A stretch of 64,000 nucleotides of DNA from positions 124,001 to 188,000 of the forward strand of contig NZ_SCUT01000040.1 of NCBI RefSeq assembly GCF_004297265.1, given 5' to 3'. Every line of letters starts with the position of its first letter. Position 1 is the first letter of the stretch. The notes under the pieces were generated by a model. The model did no database searches. It worked only from the letters and a program-made list of their open reading frames with translations, and was not told the origin of the DNA. Source of the DNA: Reyranella sp. (GTDB lineage: Bacteria > Pseudomonadota > Alphaproteobacteria > Reyranellales > Reyranellaceae). This document shows positions 52,583-60,323 of the stretch, piece by piece. Made by a program: the position numbers and the translations under genes.

Positions 52583-53407
52583 CTACTCCTTCATGAACGC
52601 ATTGAGGTCGCCCGTCGGGATCGCACGGTCGAGATAGCCGAAAGCGCCCTTCTCTTTCACCTCTGTCGCCGCATCGATCAGACCCGTCATGGCGGCGCGA
52701 TAGAGCGAGGTGGCGAGGCTGATGCGCTTCACGCCCGCAGCCTCGAGCTCGGCCTTGCTGAACGATTTTCCCTTGATGCCGACCATGAAGTTGAAGGGCT
52801 TGCGGAGCGCACCGCAAACCTTCTTGACCGACGCCAGGTCGGGCAGGCCCGGCGCGAACAGGACATCGGCACCTGCGGCCTCATAGGCCTGCAGGCGCTT
52901 GATCACGTCGCCGAGATCCGGCTTGCCACGCAGGAAGCCTTCGGCGCGCGCCGAAAGGACGAAGGGTACCGGCAGCGAACGCGCCGCCTCGACCGCCGCC
53001 TTGATGCGCGCCGTCGCCGTTTCGATGTCGAACAGCGGCTGGTCCGGATTGCCGGTCGCATCCTCGATCGAGCCGCCGACCAGCCCGACGCCTGCTGCCT
53101 GCCGGATCGTCTCGGCCGCATCCTCGGGCAGGTCGCCGAAGCCCTTCTCGAGGTCGGCCGCCACCGGCAGGTCGGTCGCGTTCACGATCAGCCGTGCATT
53201 CGCCAGGGCCTCTTCGCGCGTCACCTTGCCGTCACGCTTGCCCAGCACGCCCGCCTTGGCTCCACTCGAACTCGCCAGGGCCTCGAAGCCCAGCCCCGCC
53301 AGAATCCGTGCCGAACCCGCATCCCAGGGATTGGCGATGACGAATGCGCCCGGCCTCTCATGGAGCACCCGGAACTTACGGGCCTTCTCGGCCTGGCTGA
53401 CGCTCAT
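52583..53407 (-). CDS. ICL/PEP mutase superfamily protein (copy B)
   Basis: A 274-residue paralogue of the 47338 gene. ATG 53407 has GGGGAAGGG upstream. Shared marks are FVIANPWDAGSARIL, LPVAADLEKGFGD, GLVGGSIED and LSARAEGFL. As in copy A the catalytic KKCGH (lyase) and EDK...KxNS (mutase) loops are missing; it reads EDATGNPDQPLFD. Function could be a lyase with other chemistry, for example of oxaloacetate or dimethylmalate type, but this is not shown by the sequence. Confidence 0.87.
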   Translation of the reverse strand: MSVSQAEKARKFRVLHERPGAFVIANPWDAGSARILAGLGFEALASSSGAKAGVLGKRDGKVTREEALANARLIVNATDLPVAADLEKGFGDLPEDAAETIRQAAGVGLVGGSIEDATGNPDQPLFDIETATARIKAAVEAARSLPVPFVLSARAEGFLRGKPDLGDVIKRLQAYEAAGADVLFAPGLPDLASVKKVCGALRKPFNFMVGIKGKSFSKAELEAAGVKRISLATSLYRAAMTGLIDAATEVKEKGAFGYLDRAIPTGDLNAFMKE

Positions 53408-53521
53408 GGAACCCTTCCCCTGTTCGACCAATCGGCGGAGTTTGTCTCGCCCGCTCTCTGCAGGGCAATCGAGATTATTTCAACGCTGCCTCTTGTCTCG
53501 CCGTTCGGCCGCGGTAGGGCA

Positions 53522-53737
53522 TGCGAATATCTGGTGAAGCGCCGGATGATCGGCGGCTTCGCCATCCTCGCCTGGCCGGTCCGCTACGGCGACACCGGCG
53601 TGATGACCTTCATGGTCAACCAGGAAGGCGTCGTATACGAGCGGTATCACGGCCCCGAGACGGCGGCCAAGGCCGCCGCGATCACCGTCTATAATCCGGA
53701 CAAGAACCGGGACAAGGCCACCATGACGCCGCCGTGA
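53522..53737 (+). pseudogene. 3' remnant of a DUF2950 gene
   Basis: The 71-codon open end reads CEYLVKRRMIGGFAILAWP and continues with GVMTFMVNQEGVVYE, the conserved C-terminal part of DUF2950 proteins (family form: GGFALVAYPAxYG...GVMTFxVNxxGxVYxKDLG). About two thirds of a usual DUF2950 gene is missing, and the preceding bases do not continue it. No start codon with a ribosome site fits. It is read as a decayed gene between ICL/PEPM copy B and phnY, pointing away from both. Confidence 0.7.
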
Positions 53738-53746
53738 CGGCGGTCG

Positions 53747-55213
53747 CTAGGCCGGCCAGGGCAGCGACCAGGTCTTCACGTTGGTGAAGCTCTTCATCGC
53801 CTCGAGCACGCCTTCCTTGTAGCCGAGGCCCGAATCCTTGATGCCGCCGAACGGCGACATCTCGATGCGGTAGCCCGGCACTTCCCAGACGTTCACCGTG
53901 CCGACCTGCAGCTCGTCGACGAACTTGGTGATGTAGTCGAGACGGTCGGTGCAGACGCCGGACGACAGGCCGTAGGCCGTGCCGTTCGAAACCCGGATCG
54001 CGTGTTCGATGTCCTTCACGCGGATGATCGGGATCGCGGGACCGAACGTCTCCTCACGCACCAGCTCGGCCTGCGGATCGACATGGTCGACCACCGTCGG
54101 CGGGAAGAGCGCGCCGCGGCGATCATTACCGTGCAGCAACTTCGCGCCGTGCTTCGCCACCGCTTCGCTCACCCGGTTCTGGAACAGCGTGGCCGCGCGC
54201 TCGTGGATCACGGTGCCGACATCGGTCTCGGGATCGAGGGGATCGCCGGCCTTTAGTCTCTTCGCCTTGGCGAGCACCCGCTCGACGAAGGCGTCGGCCA
54301 CCTTGTCGACGACCAGGATGCGCTTCACGGCGGTGCAGCGCTGGCCCGAATTCTTGGTGGCGCCGGCAACTGCCAGATCGGCCGCCTTGTCGAGGTCGGC
54401 ATCCTCCATGACGATCAGCGGATCGTTGCCGCCCAGTTCGAGGACGATTCGCTTGTAGCCTGCCTTCTCGGCGATGTACTTGCCGACGCGGACCGAGCCC
54501 GTGAAGGTCACGAGATCGGCGCGCGGGTCGACGATCATCGCGTCGCCGATGTCGGACGGATTGCCGGTGATCACCGACAGCATTTCCGGCGGCAGGCCCG
54601 CTTCGTAAAGCGTGTCGGCGAGGAACAGCGCCGTGAGCGGCGTCAGTTCGGTCGGCTTCAGCACGACGCAGTTATTGGTCGCAAAGGCCGGCGCCAGCTT
54701 GTGCGCCACCATGTTGAGCGGATGGTTGAACGGCGTGATCGCCGAGATGGCGTTCAACGGCTGGCGCAGGGTGAAGATCTTGCGCGACTTGCCGTGCGGG
54801 GTGAGGTCGCAGGAAAAGGTTTGCCCGTCGTCCAGCATGCAGAGCTGGCCGGCGAAGGTGAATACGTCGTAGGCGCGGCCGACCTCATAGAGCGAATCCT
54901 TGAGGCAGAGGCCCGACTCCAGCGTGATCAGGCGCGACAGCTCTTCCTTGCGCGAGACCAGGAGATCGGCGGTCTTGAGCAGGATCTGCTGGCGCTGATA
55001 GCGCGTCAGCCTGGGCTTGTAGTCGTGGGCAATCTGGAAGGCCTCGGCGACCAGCTCGGGCGTGGCGCGCGGCACGGTGCCGACCAGGCGATTGTCCCAG
55101 GGGAAGCGCACTTCGAGGCGCGCCTTGGTCTCGACCTTCTTGCCGGCGATGCGGAGATATTCGTGCCGGACGTCAGAGCCGGCCCGTTCGCTCGAACTTG
55201 TGATGGTGTCCAT
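53747..55213 (-). CDS. phnY: Phosphonoacetaldehyde dehydrogenase
   Basis: Oxidises phosphonoacetaldehyde to phosphonoacetate with NAD. The 488-residue aldehyde dehydrogenase has the catalytic Cys293 in [11 protein letters not shown], the general base Glu259 in VLELGGNDP, and the NAD region [16 protein letters not shown]. The PhnY assignment rests on the overall similarity and on its place directly after phnA and phnW. It begins nine bases after the phnA stop. The three enzymes match the described PhnW-PhnY-PhnA route in Sinorhizobium meliloti. Confidence 0.93.
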   Translation of the reverse strand: MDTITSSSERAGSDVRHEYLRIAGKKVETKARLEVRFPWDNRLVGTVPRATPELVAEAFQIAHDYKPRLTRYQRQQILLKTADLLVSRKEELSRLITLESGLCLKDSLYEVGRAYDVFTFAGQLCMLDDGQTFSCDLTPHGKSRKIFTLRQPLNAISAITPFNHPLNMVAHKLAPAFATNNCVVLKPTELTPLTALFLADTLYEAGLPPEMLSVITGNPSDIGDAMIVDPRADLVTFTGSVRVGKYIAEKAGYKRIVLELGGNDPLIVMEDADLDKAADLAVAGATKNSGQRCTAVKRILVVDKVADAFVERVLAKAKRLKAGDPLDPETDVGTVIHERAATLFQNRVSEAVAKHGAKLLHGNDRRGALFPPTVVDHVDPQAELVREETFGPAIPIIRVKDIEHAIRVSNGTAYGLSSGVCTDRLDYITKFVDELQVGTVNVWEVPGYRIEMSPFGGIKDSGLGYKEGVLEAMKSFTNVKTWSLPWPA

Positions 55214-55222
55214 GGAACTCTC

Positions 55223-56479
55223 TCAGGCGACGAGGTTGAGGGCGAGGTCGAAGGCGTCGAAGTTGCGCCAGCGATGCGAACCCGTATCGGCGTTCGCGAG
55301 CTTGCGGTTGCACAGCAGCGGCACCCGCTGCTCGGACACGCCGCCATGGCTGCGCAGCGGCTCGGTCAGGCCCGAGAGATCGTGCCGCGAGGCCGAGGTC
55401 CCCAGTACCTTGTGCTTGGTCGATACGACGATGAGGTCGCCCAGGCGATCGGCCGGCAGCTCGAATCTCGCCGCGGCCTCTTCCTTGGTGAGCGCCGCCT
55501 CGATGCCCGGCATGGCCTTGAGCTTGGCAGCCCACTCCTTCGGGTTGTCGCAATAGACGACGGCGAAGGACCCGAGCGCGCCGTGATGCACCACGTAGGG
55601 ATCGGTGATCGGCAGGATGACGCGCGCCTTGTCCTTGCCCACCCAGCCGTCGAACAGGTCCTGCAGGTAGATCACGTCCGGCTGGCCATCGCCGCCGAAC
55701 TTCGCATTCATGCCATGGTCGGCGGTGACGACGATGGTGCAGCCCATGGCGTCGAGCTTGGCCAGATAACCGTCCATCATCGCGTAGAAGGCATTCGCGA
55801 CCGGCGTGCCGGGCGCGTGCTTGTGCTGGATGTAGTCGGTGGTCGACAGGTACATGATCTGCGGCCGGTCGCGATCCATCAGCTTGACGCCGGCGGCGAA
55901 CACGAACTCCGAGAGGCCGGCGCTGTAGACGTCGGGCACGCCCATGCCGACCAGCTCGTTCACATGGTCGATTCCGTTGTCGGCCAGAGTCGCCTTGTCG
56001 GACTTCTCCGACGAGAAAGAGCAGGCCTTACCGGCACCCAGCTCGAGGCCCTTGCCCAGAAGGCCGCGCAACTTGTCCTTGGCGGTGACGACGGCGATGC
56101 GGCAGCCGGCGCGCTGGAAGGCCGGGAACAGCGTCTCCACCCGCAGGAACTTCGGATCGTTCATCATCACTTCCTTGCCCGTCTCCGGATCGAGGAAGTA
56201 GTTGCCGCAGATGCCATGGACCGCCGGAGGACGGCCGGTGACGATCGACAGGTTGTTGGGGTTGGTGAAGCTCGGCACCACGCAGTCGCCGATGAGGTTG
56301 GTACCCTCCTTCAGGACCTTGCCGAACCACGGCGCCTGGCCGGCCTCGACGGCGCGCTCGATATAGCCCGGCTCCGAGCCGTCGACGCAGACCACGACGA
56401 CGGGCTGGCGGGGCAGACGATAGGTGCGGCCGTTGACGGAAATGTCGCCGCCGCTGACGTTGATGCTGTCGGGTGCCAT
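55223..56479 (-). CDS. phnA: Phosphonoacetate hydrolase
   Basis: Splits phosphonoacetate into acetate and phosphate; a two-metal enzyme of the alkaline-phosphatase superfamily, 418 residues. Probable ligands and nucleophile: Asp33 (CVDGSEP), Thr in VPSFTNPNNLS (near residue 70), Asp and His in STTDYIQHKHAPG, the Asp-His pair in TADHGMNAK and a His in LRSHGGVSE. These match the pattern known from S. meliloti PhnA. It lies between phnW and phnY. Confidence 0.95.
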   Translation of the reverse strand: MAPDSINVSGGDISVNGRTYRLPRQPVVVVCVDGSEPGYIERAVEAGQAPWFGKVLKEGTNLIGDCVVPSFTNPNNLSIVTGRPPAVHGICGNYFLDPETGKEVMMNDPKFLRVETLFPAFQRAGCRIAVVTAKDKLRGLLGKGLELGAGKACSFSSEKSDKATLADNGIDHVNELVGMGVPDVYSAGLSEFVFAAGVKLMDRDRPQIMYLSTTDYIQHKHAPGTPVANAFYAMMDGYLAKLDAMGCTIVVTADHGMNAKFGGDGQPDVIYLQDLFDGWVGKDKARVILPITDPYVVHHGALGSFAVVYCDNPKEWAAKLKAMPGIEAALTKEEAAARFELPADRLGDLIVVSTKHKVLGTSASRHDLSGLTEPLRSHGGVSEQRVPLLCNRKLANADTGSHRWRNFDAFDLALNLVA

Positions 56480-56490
56480 GTTTCGTTCCC

Positions 56491-57642
56491 CTATTCTGCC
56501 GCCAGTGCCGGACCGCCGTTGGTGACCCGCATCTCGTCCAGCACCTCGCGGACCGCCGCCAGGGCGCCGCGCATGTGTTCGGCGTTGAGCCGGCCTATGC
56601 AGCCCATGCGGAACGAATCCGCGACGGTGAGCTTGCCCGGGTAGATCACGTAGCCGCGGTCCTTGAGCCCGTCATAGAAATCCTGGAAGACGAACTTCGG
56701 ATCGGTCGGCATGTGGAAGGTGACGATGATCGGCGCCTGCAGGTCGTTCGGCAACAGCGTCCTGAAACCCATGGCGCGCATGCCGTCGATCAGGACCTTG
56801 GCATTCTCGCGATAGCGCTTGCCCCGGCCCGCCACGCCGCCCTCGGCCGCGTGTTCCTCGATCGCCTTGCCCAGCGCCACGATGACATGGATCGGCGGCG
56901 TGAAACGGTATTGGCCTGTCTTGGCGAAGCCCTCGGCCTGGTCGAACAGGTCGAGCACCAGCGTGGTCGCGTTGCCCTTGCATTCGGCGAGGGCGGCATT
57001 GCGGCATACGACGAAGCCGAGGCCCGGCACGCCTTCCAGACACTTGTTTGAGGAGGCCGCGAGCGCGTCATAGTGGACGGTACGGGCATCGATCTCGATC
57101 GCGCCGAAGGCCGACATCGAATCGACCAGCAGGCGGCGGCCCTGCTTCCTCACCAGGGCGGCAAGCTCGGCGATGGGATTGAGGATGCCCGAGGTGGTCT
57201 CGCAATGGACCGCGAAGACGTGGGTGATCGCCTTGTCGTCAGCAAGAATCTTCTCGAGCTTGGCGAGATCAGGGGGCGTGTCTTCCGGCGTCTCGTAGGT
57301 CGCGACGGCGCGCCCGGCAATCTCGGCGATCTTCTTCGCCCGCTGCCCGTAGGCGCCGTTGATGACGACCAGCAGCTTGCCGGTCTTGGGCACGAAGGTC
57401 GTGATCATCGCCTCCACGGCGAAAGTGCCTGATCCCTGCACCGGCACGGTGACGTGCGTGCCCTGGCCACCGGCCAGTTCGACGATCTTCTCCAGCACCA
57501 TCTTGTTGATGGCGATGAATCCCTGATCGCGCGAGCCCCAGTCGTGGACCATGGCCTGCTTCACGCTGGCCGAGGTGGTGAGCGGGCCGGGCGTCAGCAG
57601 CAGCGGATCGCCGGTTTCGGAGGCAGCAGGCTTGGTTTTCAT
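56491..57642 (-). CDS. phnW: 2-aminoethylphosphonate-pyruvate transaminase
   Basis: Transfers the amino group of 2-aminoethylphosphonate to pyruvate, giving phosphonoacetaldehyde and alanine. ATG 57642 (MKTKPAASETG) starts a 383-residue fold-type I aminotransferase with LLTPGPLTTSASVKQAM, VPVQGSGTFAVEAM, DSMSAFGAIEID and the PLP Lys200 in ASSNKCLEGVPG. First gene of the phnWAY unit and divergent from a LysR regulator. The frame is open for another 55 codons upstream but these cover the divergent promoter region and the regulator. Confidence 0.96.
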   Translation of the reverse strand: MKTKPAASETGDPLLLTPGPLTTSASVKQAMVHDWGSRDQGFIAINKMVLEKIVELAGGQGTHVTVPVQGSGTFAVEAMITTFVPKTGKLLVVINGAYGQRAKKIAEIAGRAVATYETPEDTPPDLAKLEKILADDKAITHVFAVHCETTSGILNPIAELAALVRKQGRRLLVDSMSAFGAIEIDARTVHYDALAASSNKCLEGVPGLGFVVCRNAALAECKGNATTLVLDLFDQAEGFAKTGQYRFTPPIHVIVALGKAIEEHAAEGGVAGRGKRYRENAKVLIDGMRAMGFRTLLPNDLQAPIIVTFHMPTDPKFVFQDFYDGLKDRGYVIYPGKLTVADSFRMGCIGRLNAEHMRGALAAVREVLDEMRVTNGGPALAAE

Positions 57643-57715
57643 GGCGCGGATGATCGGCTCGCTGTGTCTATCCGTCCAGTATATAATCCATATGTTAACT
57701 ATTGGTTTCTCATAT
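57643..57715. promoter_or_regulatory. AT-rich divergent promoter region of phnW and LysR gene
   Basis: In the 73 bp between the two starts, about 45 bases (57678-57718) are strikingly AT-rich, with TATATAAT near 57682, CATATG and GTTAAC palindromes and CATATATG at the LysR start. LysR-type regulators usually bind such shared regions next to their target. The exact site is not certain. Confidence 0.5.
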
Positions 57716-58582
57716 ATGACGCCCACCCAGCTCCGCGCCTTCCACCTCGTGGCCGAGGCCGGCTCCTTCTCCGCCGCCGCCCGCGCCTCCGGTCTCAGCC
57801 AGCCCAACCTTTCGGGCCAGGTGACGGCCCTGGAGAAGGCCTACGGAGTCCGCCTGTTCGACCGGCGCGGCCGCAGCGTGACGCCGACCGAGACCGGCCG
57901 TCAGCTCCACGGCGTTACGACGCGCCTGTTCGCCCTTCAGGACGAAGCGCAGGCCCTGCTCCAGGGCGAACAGGCCCTGACGCGCGGCCATCTCCGCATC
58001 GCCGCCGACTCCGCGCACCATGTCGTGCCGATCATGGCCGCGCTGCGCCAAAGGGCCGGCGGGCTCACCTTCGCACTCTCGATCGACAATTCGGCCGTCG
58101 TATTGGAGCGCCTGCTGCGCCACGAGGCCGATGTCGCGGTGATGGCCAAGAGCCTCTCCGATCCGCGCCTGCACGCCGTTCGGTTGCGCACCGACCGGCT
58201 GGTCCTGTTCGCGCCGGCCAGCCATGCCCTCGGCAAACGCGGCCGCACGCCCCTCTCGGCACTGGCCGGCCAGGAGCTGGTGCTGCGCGAGCGCGGGTCG
58301 ATCACGCGCGAAGTGCTTGAACAGGCGATGGCAGCCGCCGATATCAGGCCGGCGTCGATCGTCGAGGTGCAGACCCGCGAAGGCGTGCGCGAGGCGGTTG
58401 CGGCCGGGTTCGGCGTCGGCGCGGTGTTCGCGAGCGAACTCGGCGAGGATCGCCGTTTCCGCCGCATCACCATCACCGATCAGGATCTGGCGGTCGCGGA
58501 ATATGCCGTGTGCCTGCAGGAGCGTCGGAGGGTCGCGCTCGTTCGTGCTTTCATGGACGAAGCGACGAAACTTGCGTCGTAA
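57716..58582 (+). CDS. LysR-family regulator, probable phn activator
   Basis: A 288-residue regulator. ATG 57716 (MTPTQLRAFHLV) is preferred over 57692 and matches the family start. The winged helix-turn-helix is GSFSAAARASGLSQPNLSGQVTALEKAYGVRLFDRRGRSVTPT (core SAAARASGLSQPNLSGQV), followed by a type 2 periplasmic-fold effector domain from about residue 90. Divergence from phnW suggests control of phosphonate breakdown with a phosphonate or its product as effector. The Na+/phosphate symporter gene follows. Confidence 0.9.
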   Translation: MTPTQLRAFHLVAEAGSFSAAARASGLSQPNLSGQVTALEKAYGVRLFDRRGRSVTPTETGRQLHGVTTRLFALQDEAQALLQGEQALTRGHLRIAADSAHHVVPIMAALRQRAGGLTFALSIDNSAVVLERLLRHEADVAVMAKSLSDPRLHAVRLRTDRLVLFAPASHALGKRGRTPLSALAGQELVLRERGSITREVLEQAMAAADIRPASIVEVQTREGVREAVAAGFGVGAVFASELGEDRRFRRITITDQDLAVAEYAVCLQERRRVALVRAFMDEATKLAS

Positions 58583-58587
58583 CAAAA

Positions 58588-58605
58588 CTGTCAAAAAACT
58601 TTCGT
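58588..58605 (+). promoter_or_regulatory. Pho-box-like site before the Na+/phosphate symporter
   Basis: CTGTCAA-AAAA-CTTTCGT matches the PhoB consensus of two CTGTCAT heptamers with four-base spacing at 6 of 7 and 5 of 7 positions. It starts six bases after the LysR gene stop and 50 bp before the symporter start. Phosphate-starvation control is therefore plausible but untested. Confidence 0.4.
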
Positions 58606-58637
58606 CATCGGACAACGAGGCGTAGGATTCCGCAATC

Positions 58638-60323
58638 ATGAATGGCGTCGACACGATCCTGAATATCCTCGGCAGCGTCTGCCTGCTGCTGTGGGGCGTG
58701 CGCATGGTGCGCACGGGATTGACGCGCGCCTTCGGCGCTTCGCTGCGCCGTGCCATCGGCGCCTGCTCGCGCAACCGCGTCTCGGCCTTCGCGGGCGGCG
58801 TCGTGCTGACCGGCGTTCTGCAGTCCAGCACCGCCACCGCCCTGCTGCTCGCCTCCTTCGCCGGGCGCGGGCTGATCTCGCTCTCGATCGGCCTCGCGGT
58901 GATGCTGGGCGCCAATGTCGGCACGACGCTGACGGCGCAAATCCTCTCCTTCCCGCTCGGCTGGATCTCGCCGCTGATGATCGCGGGCGGCGTCATCGCC
59001 TTCCTGTCGAACAGTTCGGACCGGGCGCGTCATCTCGGCAGGGTCGCCATCGGCCTCGGCCTGATGCTGCTGTCGCTGCACCTCCTGGAAGCCGCCGCCC
59101 TCCCGCTGCGTTCCGCCCCGGCCTTCGTGGCCGTACTGGAAGGCCTGCAGGACGAGTATGTCATGGCCGTTCTGGTTGCCACAGGCGCCACCTGGCTGAT
59201 CCATTCCAGCCTGTCGACGGTGCTGCTGGTCATGTCGTTTGCCGCGAGCGGCATCATCGATCCGAAGCTCGGCATGGCGATGGTGATCGGCGCCAATATC
59301 GGCGGCGCGGTCGCCCCCTACTTCGACCAAGCCTCCACCGATGTCGAGGCACGGCGCCTGCCGCTCGGCAACCTCATCACGCGTGTGGCAGTCGGCCTCG
59401 CGCTGCTGCCGTTCCTCGGCCACCTTCACCAGTGGCTGTTGATGATCGATCCGGCGCCCGGCCGCCTGCTGGTCAACTTCCACACGGCCTTCAGCGTGAT
59501 CGCCGGCATCGTCTTCCTGCCGCTGACCGATCCGATGGCCGCGCTGTGCCGACGCCTGGTGCCCGACCGGCCGCAGACCGACGACCCCGGCAAGCCGCGC
59601 AGCCTCGACCCCAACGTGCTCGACACGCCGGCCGAAGCGCTGGGCTGTGCCATGCGCGAGACGCTCAATCTCGGTGACCGGGTCGCCGACATGCTGCGCC
59701 AGACGATGGAGGTGTTCGAGAAAAACGACGCCCGCGCGATGAAGGCGATCGAGGCGGCAGACGATGCCGTCGACAGCCTCTACGAGGCGATCAAGCTCTA
59801 TCTGATCCAGACCTCGCGCACGGAACTGGGCGAAGAGGACGGCAAGCGCTACGTCGAGATCCTGACCTTCGTCACCAACCTCGAACATGCCGGCGACATC
59901 ATCGACAAGAACCTGATGGAACTCGCCGCCAAGAAGATCAAGAACCGCTACGCCTTCTCGACCGAGGGCACGGCGGAGCTGCGCGCCTTCCACGCCCGCG
60001 TGCTCGACAATCTGCGGCTGGCGCTGAACGTCTTCACGACCCGCGACATCACCCTTGCCCGCCGGCTGGTGGCCGAAAAGGCGGCGATCCGTGAGGCCGA
60101 GGCGCACGCCGCCGACAGCCACTATGCACGTCTGCGCGAAGGCCGGCCGGAATCGATCGAGACCAGCTCGATCCACATGGACGTGATCCGCGACCTGAAG
60201 CGCATCAACGGCCACTTCACAACCGTGGCCTATCCGATCCTCGAGGCCGCCGGCGAACTGGCCGAGACTCGCCTCAAGACGACGACGGATCAGCCCCTGA
60301 TCCGCAGCCCGCTCGGATCGTAG
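58638..60323 (+). CDS. Na+/phosphate symporter (PNaS family) with PhoU-like tail
   Basis: A 561-residue inner-membrane transporter. Two inverted repeats carry the family motifs GVLQSSTATALL with GANVGTT, and LIHSSLSTVLLV with GANIGGA. Eight to nine hydrophobic segments occupy about residues 5-310. The cytoplasmic C-terminal 210 residues form a PhoU-like helical domain (NLGDRVADMLRQTMEVFEKND, then LEHAGDIIDKNLMELA). It may import phosphate, or handle that released by PhnA. It overlaps the downstream flavoprotein gene tail to tail by 34 bp. Confidence 0.92.
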   Translation: MNGVDTILNILGSVCLLLWGVRMVRTGLTRAFGASLRRAIGACSRNRVSAFAGGVVLTGVLQSSTATALLLASFAGRGLISLSIGLAVMLGANVGTTLTAQILSFPLGWISPLMIAGGVIAFLSNSSDRARHLGRVAIGLGLMLLSLHLLEAAALPLRSAPAFVAVLEGLQDEYVMAVLVATGATWLIHSSLSTVLLVMSFAASGIIDPKLGMAMVIGANIGGAVAPYFDQASTDVEARRLPLGNLITRVAVGLALLPFLGHLHQWLLMIDPAPGRLLVNFHTAFSVIAGIVFLPLTDPMAALCRRLVPDRPQTDDPGKPRSLDPNVLDTPAEALGCAMRETLNLGDRVADMLRQTMEVFEKNDARAMKAIEAADDAVDSLYEAIKLYLIQTSRTELGEEDGKRYVEILTFVTNLEHAGDIIDKNLMELAAKKIKNRYAFSTEGTAELRAFHARVLDNLRLALNVFTTRDITLARRLVAEKAAIREAEAHAADSHYARLREGRPESIETSSIHMDVIRDLKRINGHFTTVAYPILEAAGELAETRLKTTTDQPLIRSPLGS

